From assembly GCA_025655455.1 (NCBI GenBank), contig JAHXIV010000065.1, positions 1 through 56,139 on the forward strand: 56,139 nt of DNA. Direction: 5' to 3'. The first letter of the stretch is position 1. Every line of letters starts with the position of its first letter. Source of the stretch: a gamma proteobacterium symbiont of Taylorina sp. Lineage in GTDB: Bacteria > Pseudomonadota > Gammaproteobacteria > GRL18. The position numbers and the translations under genes are program-made. The notes under the pieces are model-generated. The model had not been told where the DNA came from. It saw nothing but the letters and a program-made list of their open reading frames with translations, and made no database searches. Of this stretch, positions 18,304-27,900 are shown one piece after another.

Positions 18304-18921
18304 CTACAATACCTTAAACTTTTTTGCGTTCTCAACACATTCCATGCGATTTTCAGCATCAAAGACTTGAAACAGGGCGCTGACATGTGACTTTACCGTA
18401 AAGGGACTAATATTTAATACTTCAGATATTCTGCTATTTGATAAACCATCTTTAAGTAACACCAAAACATCTCTCTGTCTTTTACTTAATACAATTTTTT
18501 TTTGTAAATTATCAAAGGTATGTAGTTTTTTTTGAATATCATCAGGAACAACTATTTGTCCCTGTAATATTTTCTCTAATCCATCAACGATCTGTTCACT
18601 ATCCCATTCCTTAGGTATAAAACCCATTGCACCTAAGTTCATAACCGTATGTATTTTTGAAATATCTTCAGTTGCAGATATAACACAACTGGGAATAATC
18701 AGATTTCTTTCATTCAGTGATTGTAAAAAAGCACAGCCGTCAATTTCAGGCAAACCAATATCAATAATTAATAAATCAATATTAGGCGTTTGTTCAATGA
18801 TTGTAAGTGCCTCCATAGCGGTATTGGCGGTAAATACCTTATCAGCAGAAAAATTATTTTCTAATAAAAAAATTAATCCCTGTAAAAAAACCTGGTGGTC
18901 ATCAACAACTAATATATTCAA
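18304..18921 (-). CDS. NarL/FixJ-type response regulator
   Basis: A 205-residue protein with a receiver domain (VVDDHQVF at the start, phospho-Asp in LLIIDIGLPEIDG) and a C-terminal LuxR HTH (LSKRQRDVLVLLKDGLSNSR, then LNISPFTVKSHVSALF). It ends 32 bp from the end of the hybrid kinase gene in the opposite direction, so they are probable partners. The 28-bp element at 18970-18997, 49 bp upstream of the start, recurs before the DUF4214 gene and may be this protein's binding site. Confidence 0.93.
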   Translation of the reverse strand: MNILVVDDHQVFLQGLIFLLENNFSADKVFTANTAMEALTIIEQTPNIDLLIIDIGLPEIDGCAFLQSLNERNLIIPSCVISATEDISKIHTVMNLGAMGFIPKEWDSEQIVDGLEKILQGQIVVPDDIQKKLHTFDNLQKKIVLSKRQRDVLVLLKDGLSNSRISEVLNISPFTVKSHVSALFQVFDAENRMECVENAKKFKVL

Positions 18922-18969
18922 AATATCTCTCTTGAAAAATCATATTAAAAACAGGGTAATAATAGCATT

Positions 18970-18997
18970 TTTTTTACCCCACTCACACAGAAGTATG
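18970..18997. promoter_or_regulatory. 28-bp shared element, copy 1 (upstream of the response regulator)
   Basis: The element starts TTTTTTACCCCACTCA and ends AAGTATG. It matches the element at 19683-19710 at 24 of 28 positions. An inverted TAC...GTA pair inside recalls NarL-type heptamers (TACYYMT and its complement), spaced wider than the NarL norm. Confidence 0.6.
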
Positions 18998-19168
18998 CAT
19001 CCAGGATGTTTATTAATACAGATCTTAATCTACAGCACTGTCTAATATTATAAATATCCAACCGGGATCAAATTAATATTAGTGATATAGGCTGATCTTG
19101 CTCTTTTAAGCATATTACAGCACCATCACTAATTTGTTTGCCTAGGAGCCTGTCCGAGAATAGAAATC

Positions 19169-19660
19169 CTACCAAAGAAAACCTGATTTTGGCCATTTTT
19201 CTCCATAATTTTCGTTAAATATATCATGTGCTAAATTGCTATAATTTAATAATTGTGATGTTCTGGCTGCTGCTGCACGAATAAAGTCTCTAAATTTTTT
19301 TTCATCTGCAACTTGTGTTAGTTCTCTAACATCACGCTGAATATAAGTTTGCAGATAAGAATTATAAAATAAATCAATTGATATTTTTTTCTCATTTATA
19401 ACTCTGGGATAACTCCCTCTCCAGATACGTTGGTATAACTCATCGACTAAGAGTGTTTCTGGTTTTTTTGTTTTGTTTGAGTTATCCATCTATTAGTGGG
19501 TAAAAAAGGTAATAAAGTATTTGCACGTTGTTGAATTTCTGCAATTGCAAAACCTTGCAGTTCAATTATTGCAACTCTACCAGCAAGACTTTCTGTTACT
19601 CCCTTCATTAACTAAAATTTTTGGGATCCCGTTAACCAATACAAGCCATTTTTTTTGCTT
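19169..19660 (-). pseudogene. AAA_14/DUF4143 ATPase remnant
   Basis: The open frame 19169-19489 gives a DUF4143 segment (LYQRIWRGSYPRV, SYLQTYIQRDVRELTQVADE). Upstream in shifted frames is the AAA_14 piece ESLAGRVAIIELQGF preceded by a WLTGSQKF-like motif. The Walker A region and the C-terminus are missing. The 3' side breaks off after KWPKSGFLW, next to gagcctgtccgag, which could be an IS end. Confidence 0.65.
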
Positions 19661-19682
19661 TATCTACGGCTATTTTAATATA

Positions 19683-19710
19683 TTTTTTACCTCACTCATA
19701 CCAAAGTATG
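19683..19710. promoter_or_regulatory. 28-bp shared element, copy 2 (upstream of the DUF4214 gene)
   Basis: The element starts TTTTTTACCTCACTCA and ends AAGTATG, 70 bp before the DUF4214 start. It differs from copy 1 at four positions only. Both copies read in the same direction although the genes they precede diverge, which suits a factor binding an inverted TAC/GTA pair. Confidence 0.6.
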
Positions 19711-19779
19711 AACGGTGGTAAAAATGCATTGATATGATCACTTCATTAAATAGCACATTAAAAAAATGAGGAGAACATC

Positions 19780-22700
19780 ATGGCTACGTCAACTTTTGTA
19801 GAGCAACTGTATAACAAGTTTTTAGGGCGTAGTTCAGAGGTTTCAGGTTTGAGTTACTGGGTGGAACAAATTGACACAGGTGCCTTAAATGCCTCACAGG
19901 TGACCCTGGATTTTATTAACAGCTCTGAATTTATTAATAGTGTTGCCCCGATAGCTCGCCTTTATTATGCCACTTTAGATCGTATTCCTGATGCAGCTGG
20001 GTTGCTGTATTGGGTTAATGCATATCAAAGTGGTCAGTCACTGGAAGATATTTCTAATGGTTTTATGGCATCAAGTGAATTTCAAAGCAACTATGGTGAT
20101 TTAAGTGATAATAGTGCTTTTTTAGAGCAGCTTTACCAAAATGTCTTAAATCGACAGTCTGATAGTGGTGGATTGTCCTACTGGTTAAATCAGTTAGATA
20201 ATGGCATGAGCCGTGCTGGAGTTGTTGACGGTTTTGCCAATTCAGTCGAATTTACTCAAGCCAAAGGTGAGGATATAAAAATATTACTAATTTATCACGG
20301 TATTTTAGCTATCCAGCCCGACCAGAGTGAGATTGATGCAGCCGTTGCAGCCAATAATCCCCTTGCTTTAATTACCCAACTGTATAGCAATGGACAGTAT
20401 GCAGGTGAAGCTGTACCGGGTTTATCGTCCAGTGGTGTGGTAGTGGATGGTTATGTCAGTGGGGCTACAGTTTTTATTGATGCCGATGGAGATGGTTTAC
20501 AAGGTCCGAATGAAGTATCAGTGACCACCGATGGTCTGGGTAATTTTGACTTTGGTGATAATGCAGGGTTTGGTAATATTGTCATGACAGGGGGTACCGA
20601 TATATCCACCGGCCAACCATTTGAAGGCACCATGACTGCTCCTTCAGGCTCAACGGTTGTTAACCCATTAACCACTCTGGTCAATATTATTAGTCAATCC
20701 GGTAATACCTCGGTAGAACAGGCCACCTCCAATGTGTTAACTGCTCTGGGATTAGACAGCGGTGTTGATTTACTTAACTTCGATCCGATTGCAGAAGCCA
20801 TTCAATCCAGTGCACTAATAACTGACACCAGTATTGCCATCGCTGTACAGGCAGCCGCAGTTCAAGTCAATACACTGATGAGTCAAACAGCTGCCTTACT
20901 TGATGGGGCAGGTATATCGACAGATGAAGATGCGGGTATTGGCGCTGCCTATGCCGCATTGGCACAGACCATCGCCTCTGCAAGCGGTAGTGTGGATTTA
21001 AGTTCCAGTGCGACTATCGAGCAAGTTATTGGCTCAGCAGCTACTGAAGCTGGTGCTGATACTGAGCAATTAACCACAGTAGAAACACTTTCAGGTGATG
21101 CCGCACAAACCATGGCCAATTTAAATCAGGCCATTGATGATGCTGTCAGCAATAACAACAATATTTCTGAAGTATTAAGCGCCATGGCTGCGGTACAGAT
21201 TGTTGCCGAAACAATTGAAAATGAAATGGAAACGGGTGCTGAAAGTGGTGATGTCAGTGGTACGACTGAGGATACAACAGGTAGTGCTCTGGATAATGCA
21301 GTTGAGGATGCGAGCGATGATGTGGGTGATGTCGACGGTGATGGTGATAATGATGATGGTGATCCAATACCTCCAACGGGGGGAGGAGGAGGTGGGGGAT
21401 CTGCACCCACATTTACTGTTTCTCTGGACAATGATGTGGTAACTTTTTCAGGCACAGCCACAGGGGATATCACCCTTTCCTGGAGTGGTGGCCCAACTTC
21501 GTTTGCCAGTTTTAGCCGGGGAGGTCTAACTGCTACAACCATCATAGATTATGATCCATCTCCTAAACCCACCATTATTTTGGCAGCAGGGCAGACCTTG
21601 TCTAGTACAGCCGCTGATTTGGAGTATATACCCATTAGCGGGGATGGTAATTTAACCTTAACCGGAACATCGACCATCGTTGAGCTTAATACTTTCAACC
21701 ATAGCGGTGTAAACGGAACAAAATCGTATAGCATTAGCGATACGGTGGTTAATTTATTGGCCAATGGCGCTGCTGAACCAATTACCAGTGCAACTGCTGT
21801 AACCGTTACAGGTGACGCAGCAGGAACAATGAGTGTTGCAAAGCATACCAGCTTAACAGCATTAACCACGGGTGCTAGCTGGAGCTATATTCTTGAAGAT
21901 AGTGTCAGTACACTGGGTGATACTAATAGCAGTGTATTAAATGGGGCCAGTAATATTACAGCAAGCTCTTCTGGCACCATTGCCCAAGTTTCAGTGATTC
22001 ATCATGCGACTAATAGTGGCACAACGACATTTTCAAGTAATTACCCTATCAGGGATATCGCTGCAAACTATGCCGCCATAGATGGAACGCTTGTTGCCGG
22101 GGTGGAGAGTTTATTATCAGGTATTAATATAGATCCAGATATTACTGATGCTGCCACCATAGCTCAATTGGCTGCAATAGATGTAACCAATAATACTCAG
22201 GGGATCAGTTTTAATAAAATTACAGATACACTAGAAAATCTGACAACAGCTGCTAATGCAAATTCTATCTACTTAACTAATTTTAGCACTACAGTAACAT
22301 TTGATGGTGTAGCAAGTGTATTAGAATTTATTAACGTGAAGGATAAAAGCAATGTTGCAAACACCTGGAATTATAGTCTGGAAGATAGTGCTACAAATTT
22401 ATTAAATAATGGTGCCGCAGAGCCAATTAGCAGTGCTGCTACGGTTGCAGTTACGGGAAATGCCGCAGGCACATTGACTGTCGCAAACTACACGCTCTTG
22501 CAAACATTAACCAGTGATGATAGCTGGACTTATAGCCTCTCTGATACATTTGATGCAATAACAACACCTGATGGAAATAATGCTGTAAGCAGTGCTACAG
22601 CAATTACCGCAACAGGTGATACCGACTTAACGGATGCACAACACGATGCACTTATTGCAAAAACCACCGCAACGGGAACTAACACCTTAACACTCAATGA

Positions 22701-23457
22701 TGCTGCAACCATTAATACTATTGCTTCGGTGGAAAATTATATCCTAGCGAATTTTAACAATAATATCACCTTGTCTGATTCGGGTCATACGATAACGGGT
22801 GGCTCAAAAAAAGATACAATAACAGCTGGCTCAGGCGCTGATACAATAACTGGTGGTGATGGCGCTGATACAATCTATCTTGTAAGCTTTGACAATCTTG
22901 CTAATCAAAATGATGATGTTGTTGATACCATTATTTTTACTGAGACAACCGATGGTTCTATAACGGGAGGTTTTCATGGTCATAAAGTAATTTATCATCT
23001 TGATTTAAACGGTAATAACAGTACTGATGATCGTATTGCTATCGGAGGAGCTTTAAAAACGCTGCTTGATGATGATAGTGATAATACTTTTCAGACCACT
23101 ACAACTGATGGTAGTGAAGGTGGAAATCAAGTATTAAATATTGGTACTTCAGGCACAGGCACAGATGAAATAACGGTATTGTCTAATGATGAAGTGGACA
23201 TTGGCGTTTCTTATTTAGTCGATGATTGGATTGGTTTAATAACAGAACTGGATGACGAAATCAATTTTTCTGCTTTTAGTGATGGAGATACCCATCTTTT
23301 CTTGATCAACACAAATGCTGATGCTGCCGGCTTACTTTTATATACCGATGATGGTAGTGATGATACGATTGTTGCAGCCGACCTCCAGTTACTTGGTATC
23401 TTTACTCAACACAATGATGGTATAGGCATGGTTGCTAGTGACATTGTGATGCTATAA
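19780..23457 (+). CDS. Giant secreted DUF4214 protein with RTX-like calcium repeats
   Basis: A 1225-residue acidic, Cys-free-looking protein without a signal peptide. Three DUF4214 repeats open it (about 5-50, 58-105 and 115-160), each with the pattern LYxxxLxRxxDxxGLxYW. A Gly/Asp linker (GDVDGDGDNDDGD) and a Gly tract lie near 520-545. Ig/Thr-rich repeats fill the middle; two copies share an SYSISDTVVNLLANGAAEPI-like block. RTX-type nonapeptides (GGSKKDTITAGSGADTIT) are near 1005-1030. This is the profile of a type I secretion substrate such as an S-layer or adhesin protein. No secretion genes are in the window. Confidence 0.88.
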   Translation: MATSTFVEQLYNKFLGRSSEVSGLSYWVEQIDTGALNASQVTLDFINSSEFINSVAPIARLYYATLDRIPDAAGLLYWVNAYQSGQSLEDISNGFMASSEFQSNYGDLSDNSAFLEQLYQNVLNRQSDSGGLSYWLNQLDNGMSRAGVVDGFANSVEFTQAKGEDIKILLIYHGILAIQPDQSEIDAAVAANNPLALITQLYSNGQYAGEAVPGLSSSGVVVDGYVSGATVFIDADGDGLQGPNEVSVTTDGLGNFDFGDNAGFGNIVMTGGTDISTGQPFEGTMTAPSGSTVVNPLTTLVNIISQSGNTSVEQATSNVLTALGLDSGVDLLNFDPIAEAIQSSALITDTSIAIAVQAAAVQVNTLMSQTAALLDGAGISTDEDAGIGAAYAALAQTIASASGSVDLSSSATIEQVIGSAATEAGADTEQLTTVETLSGDAAQTMANLNQAIDDAVSNNNNISEVLSAMAAVQIVAETIENEMETGAESGDVSGTTEDTTGSALDNAVEDASDDVGDVDGDGDNDDGDPIPPTGGGGGGGSAPTFTVSLDNDVVTFSGTATGDITLSWSGGPTSFASFSRGGLTATTIIDYDPSPKPTIILAAGQTLSSTAADLEYIPISGDGNLTLTGTSTIVELNTFNHSGVNGTKSYSISDTVVNLLANGAAEPITSATAVTVTGDAAGTMSVAKHTSLTALTTGASWSYILEDSVSTLGDTNSSVLNGASNITASSSGTIAQVSVIHHATNSGTTTFSSNYPIRDIAANYAAIDGTLVAGVESLLSGINIDPDITDAATIAQLAAIDVTNNTQGISFNKITDTLENLTTAANANSIYLTNFSTTVTFDGVASVLEFINVKDKSNVANTWNYSLEDSATNLLNNGAAEPISSAATVAVTGNAAGTLTVANYTLLQTLTSDDSWTYSLSDTFDAITTPDGNNAVSSATAITATGDTDLTDAQHDALIAKTTATGTNTLTLNDAATINTIASVENYILANFNNNITLSDSGHTITGGSKKDTITAGSGADTITGGDGADTIYLVSFDNLANQNDDVVDTIIFTETTDGSITGGFHGHKVIYHLDLNGNNSTDDRIAIGGALKTLLDDDSDNTFQTTTTDGSEGGNQVLNIGTSGTGTDEITVLSNDEVDIGVSYLVDDWIGLITELDDEINFSAFSDGDTHLFLINTNADAAGLLLYTDDGSDDTIVAADLQLLGIFTQHNDGIGMVASDIVML

Positions 23458-23489
23458 AGCCTTTATTTAAAACTAAAAGAGTAAGCATT

Positions 23490-23654
23490 ATGAGTGCGAC
23501 AGCAGAACAAATCATTACCGCTCTATATGCAGGCTTATTTAATAGCTCTCCTGATGCGGTTGAGCTTAACCATTGCCTAAAGCAAACTGCTGGCGGTCAC
23601 GTTTTGGATGCGCTCGTTGGGCATTGTCTTTTAAAAACTCAGAAGCTTCAGTAA
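23490..23654 (+). pseudogene. N-terminal stub of a second DUF4214-type protein
   Basis: It begins 32 bp after the giant gene with its own ribosome site. The first ~32 residues (TAEQIITALYAGLFNSSPDA) match the start of DUF4214 proteins. The sequence then runs into unrelated transposon debris near 23585. It is a second gene of the family lost to insertion or deletion. Confidence 0.55.
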
Positions 23655-23739
23655 TTTGATTCACCAAACCTTTTCTGCGTTGTTGAACAATGGCCTCTAA
23701 TAAGCCATACCACCAGTTTACAGTTCTATCATAGTTGAC
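23566..23739 (-). pseudogene. Fragment of an unidentified protein
   Basis: The minus strand reads NYDRTVNWWYGLLEAIVQQR then NQITEASEFLKDNAQRAHP and KRDRQQFA. It has convincing protein composition without a start and is cut at both ends. I do not recognise the family. It overlaps the DUF4214 stub on the other strand, so one boundary is a junction. Confidence 0.4.
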
Positions 23740-23831
23740 ATTTCTACTTTAAATATCTGTTAGCTTTTTATTAGCATCCAAGTCAACTCTATTATTCGAC
23801 CTAATCCTTATATTCTTGATTATCTTTGTTT

Positions 23832-24056
23832 GTAACCATTCAGCGTAAATTTTTATTGGTTTAAAACATCAGACAAAATCTGGCAATTTTTTATCAAATA
23901 ACATTTCCATCGCATAACTGGAACTTACCCCATGTTTTCTGCATGTTGATAAATAACCACGCACACGACAGAATATTTCAGAGCCTTCCGTACTGCGGAA
24001 ACAGCCTGATATTTTTTGTTGTACTTTGGTCACCCAAATGCCAAAAAGCTCTTATC
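23832..24056 (-). mobile_element. IS66-family remnant: transposase C-terminus plus one terminal repeat
   Basis: The minus strand encodes [20 protein letters not shown] and [15 protein letters not shown], ending at 23869, the end of an IS66-type TnpC. Just beyond lies gtaaccattcagcgtaa (23832-23848), which begins with the GTAA tip typical of this family. The same tip, 15 of 17 bases, recurs at 56050. The rest of the element is gone. Confidence 0.65.
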
Positions 24057-24149
24057 TTTGGTACAACTGATTTTAAATGTCATCATTGAGGTGATCAGTC
24101 AACGAGCAAGGCCTATTTTTAAATGTCAGTCACCAATGGTTCCTTTGGG

Positions 24150-24200
24150 CTACTCAACTGGGGGCTGAGGGAGAGAAACCCTTGGCTACCCGATTTAGCC
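24150..24200 (+). mobile_element. Group II intron domain VI scar
   Basis: gggggctgagggagagaaac followed by cttggctacccgatttag resembles a domain VI stem. It shares 16 bases (tggctacccgatttag) with the end of the intron remnant at 13097-13112, including the flanking TTAG. Domain V is not intact, so this is a scar. Confidence 0.4.
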
Positions 24201-24205
24201 CATAT

Positions 24206-24508
24206 TTACCCAAACACTTCATGTAATATATCTGGACGTTGCTTAGCTATTTGAATAAGAGATGCTGCTGCACGGCTTGGCTTTCGTTGCCCCTGCTCCC
24301 AGTCTTGTAATGTTCTGATTGAAACACCTAAAAGATCTGCAAAACGAGATTGAGATAATCCAACTTTCTGGCGAGCTTCAACAACAGGTAATAATTCTAC
24401 AGTTTCAACATGGCCAACTTTACCTTGTTTTATGTTACGAACAGAATCTAAAGTTTCTTGTCATATATCTCTTTTTAAATCTCGTTCAATGAGTTCTTTT
24501 TCATTCAT
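24206..24508 (-). pseudogene. HigA-like antitoxin with in-frame TGA
   Basis: Read through, the frame gives a normal ~100-residue XRE antitoxin: VVEARQKVGLSQSRFADLLG then VSIRTLQDWEQGQRKPSRAA and ending DILHEVFG. Codon 16 (24463-24461) is TGA where TGG (Trp) would fit. No in-frame ATG follows it before the HTH. The start overlaps the toxin's stop codon by 8 bp, the usual toxin-first HigBA order. As written it is inactive. Confidence 0.65.
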
Positions 24509-24782
24509 AACCATCAACTAGCTCCCTTTTTAATGCTTTAAGGATATGTGCTGGGATATTCTCTTTATTTGATTTTGCATAAATAGTGAGCAACCAAATA
24601 AGCCCTCTATTTAATTCACTGAAATAAATTATGCGTACCCCACCTCTTATACCTCGAGATTTTCGTTTCCAACGAATTTTCCTTATTCCTCCAGAGCCAG
24701 CTACAACCTTGCCTGCCTCAGGGTTTTCAGCTAACCAAGCAGAAAATTCACCTCGTTCATCTTCAGACCAATAATCAGGCAT
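24501..24782 (-). CDS. RelE/HigB-type toxin
   Basis: A 93-residue mRNA-interferase-like protein with the HigB2/RelE pattern: SGGIRKIRWKRKSRGIRGGV, then RIIYFSELNRGLIWLLTIYA and KSNKENIP. Basic residues and the Tyr/Phe-rich strand are in place. It precedes the antitoxin gene, which carries a nonsense codon. An apparently intact toxin beside a broken antitoxin implies that the toxin is silent, the stop is suppressed, or another antitoxin covers it. Confidence 0.82.
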   Translation of the reverse strand: MPDYWSEDERGEFSAWLAENPEAGKVVAGSGGIRKIRWKRKSRGIRGGVRIIYFSELNRGLIWLLTIYAKSNKENIPAHILKALKRELVDGYE

Positions 24783-24902
24783 TATTTGATTAATACGTTT
24801 TTGAGTAAGAAAAGGGCTAACAATAATCCTGAATCTGAGTGTGTAATTTATGATCCATACATGATTGTGGAAGCTAATGGTAGTTTTGCAAGTCTGTTAA
24901 GT

Positions 24903-27900
24903 TTATTTTTTTTCTTCCGTCTCACTAAATGAGTGGATCATAGCTGATAATTTGTTCACTTCACGTACTATCGTCAGATCAAGATCGATTTTTTTATCCA
25001 TAGAAGCAACCACTGGTAGAAATGTGGTTTCAATCGTATTAGCCATGACCTGAAATGCCTCTTCAATCACCGGCGATGGACGGTTATCAATATTAATATT
25101 AGTTTGCATGTCTGCCATCTCTTGCTGTATTGTGTTTAGATGTTGACTAATAGTTCGCACAGGTTCGAGTAGGGTATTGTCACTTGAAATGGCTTGCTCA
25201 ATTGAACTCAGACTCTCTGAAATTGATAATAACTGGCTGCTGACCCGTGTCGCTGCATCGACATCATCTCCACCCATTGCTTTTTTACGCATAAAGTCTT
25301 TAATAATAGCATCCCAGCGTTGTTGTTCCTGTGCTGTAATGTTGCCGCGCAATAGAGCCAATTTAAGCAGATTATGTTCGGCACCGGTGGTCAATAATTG
25401 AGCTTCACCCACGTAGTGATCGCTAATCATCTGCATGAGTTCTGTTTCATTCATAACCGCTGATACTTTCTCTGCCATTTTGTTCATATTCCGGTAACTG
25501 CCCTGTAACTTAAATTGCGGCTCCGTGCGATAACGATCATCCTGTGCGGCTGAGTAGATATATTGCTGATTGACGCGTAAAATAACATCACGGATGACAA
25601 ACAGTTTGCTCAATACATCGATAATCTCATTGATTTCTGCCCCGCTGTATTGATAGGAGAGATCAGTGGCTGGAATATCGGCACCGGACGCCATCTCGAT
25701 CAGTTTATAAACATCATCCATTTCACGTACGGCAAGGGGAGCAAGAATGCGGTTGGAGGTCAGACTGTTTTCGATATAACTGAGTCCAAACTGCTCATCC
25801 ATACCACCGAGCACATCCCCAAGATTATAGATGTCCGCACGGTTAGCCAGCATATCCGGTATTTTGAAAGTTTCACCTGACTCAGTATAAGGATTACCTG
25901 CCATCACCACACAGAATTTTTTACCCCGCATATCATAGGTTTTACTGTGTTCTTTCCAGACACCTTCAATACGGCGGGTGGCATCACATAGAGAAATAAA
26001 TTTTTGCAGAAATTCAGGGTGAGTATGTTGAATATCATCCAGATAGAGCATGACATTATTACCCATCTCCAGACCTAAATTAAGTTTACGCAGTTCCTGT
26101 GCAGAGGTGGCATTGGGAGCCTGCTGAGGATCCAGAGAGAGCACATCATGTCCCAGTGAGGGGCAGTTGATCTTCATAAAAACCAGCCCGAGACGATTGG
26201 CAACATATTCCATCAGCGTTGTTTTACCATAACCGGGAGGGGAAATCATAATCAACAATCCCATTAAATCGGAACGTTTATCTTTTCCTATGGTGCCCAT
26301 CTGTTTGGCCAGATTATCGCCAATAAAGGGTAGATAGGCATCGTTGATCAGACGATTGCGTACAAAGGAACTGAGCGGTCTGGCTTTAAAATTATCAAGC
26401 TGTAAAAGTTTTCTCTCTGAGCTTATAATCTCTTTACGAAGTTGTAAATAACGCTGGTAAGCGGGTATGACATTGCTTTCATGATATTCCATCCGAGTCA
26501 GAAAATCATCAATAGAAAAGCTCAGAGTACGATTTTCAATCAGCAGATGTTCGCCCATTAAACCACTGATTTTCAGGTCAAGATCAGCGGCTGAGTGTCT
26601 GCGCCCGATCCTTTCTTCAGTATTAATCAGGGCAGCGGCCTCTGGTATATAATGAGCCAGATGGGTTAGTTTTTTGCGCTCAACTAAAGCTTGCAGCCAG
26701 GCGTTTGATAAATCCCAGCGTTGCTCGGGAAAGCCCTGCATTTTTGTCAGTGCCTGTTGATATTTTCTCCAGCTGGCATTATCGAGCGAACGTTTAAGTT
26801 CTTCAGTCAGTTCTTTTGCATATTGATTGCCGATAAAATCAAGGTGTTCACGACCCAGCTCTGCTACCAGGTAGTGTGCGGCCTGATGTTTTTCAAGATC
26901 ATTGCTGTCAATGGGATATTGGTTTAAAAACTCACCAATGACTGTTTTTACTTCATTGGCTAATTGTTCAATCGCTTTACTACTGGCAAAGATATTTTTC
27001 ATCTGCCTGGCAGATTGTGCTCGTTCAATCCATGAGTCTTCAACCATTAACTTTAAAGAGCCCTCAGCCTTTAACTTCAGAGAGTCGTCAAGATTACTTT
27101 TCTTGAACAAAAGTGCTTTGTTACTCCAGAAAACCTGTGCAAGTGCCCGGCTTTTTGGTGAAAAACGTAATAGATCGGCACGTTCTAATGCAGGTAGAAG
27201 CTGCATCAGTATCAGCGTGCAGTCATGATCATGTATACCACGTTCATAACCTTCCTTATAACGTGGTCTGGCAAAATCCTGGACTAATTTGGCCAGGCTT
27301 GCTTCATCATTGACTGCATGACTAAGACTTTGCATATCAAGTCCATGCAGTTCATTAGCAGCTGACTGCAATATCTGATAAGCAAGATATTGGGAACGAT
27401 AAACATCAGGGCTTTCTGATTCTAAAGACATATTCCAGTAATGATTGAGTTGGTAGAGTTCATTATTGTCTATGACTTCATAATAATCAGTACCTGAAAG
27501 GTGTGCATGCAATTCTTTGCCACGTGGGATAATAGTCAGATCCAACTGCTGTGTATTAACACTGAATTTATGGCGTGGACCAAGCCTTATCACACTTCCA
27601 CCCTGCTCAAATATCTCTGACTTATCGCGTAAGGATCGTAGTGCCTGTTCACTGATGGCCTTAAAACGTGCTTCGATGTCATCTGCCATCACCGCACTTT
27701 CAAGATCACGTAAGCGTATGACCAATTCTCTAATCTTAAGTACCAGTGCATCTGCTGCAAAATAGGTATTCAGATCATCCGCTTCAGTGAACTTCATCGA
27801 ACGTCGTTCGATAGTCAGCAGCATGCGTGCAGCGGCATCGGCTATGGACTGTGCCTTAGCTTGTCGTTGATCCAGTAATTTTTGTTTATGCGCGGCAAAA

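Noticed and set aside
21126..21545. A 139-residue open frame opposite the DUF4214 gene
   Set aside because: Shadow of the Gly/Asp linker, with Pro/Ser runs and no ribosome site.
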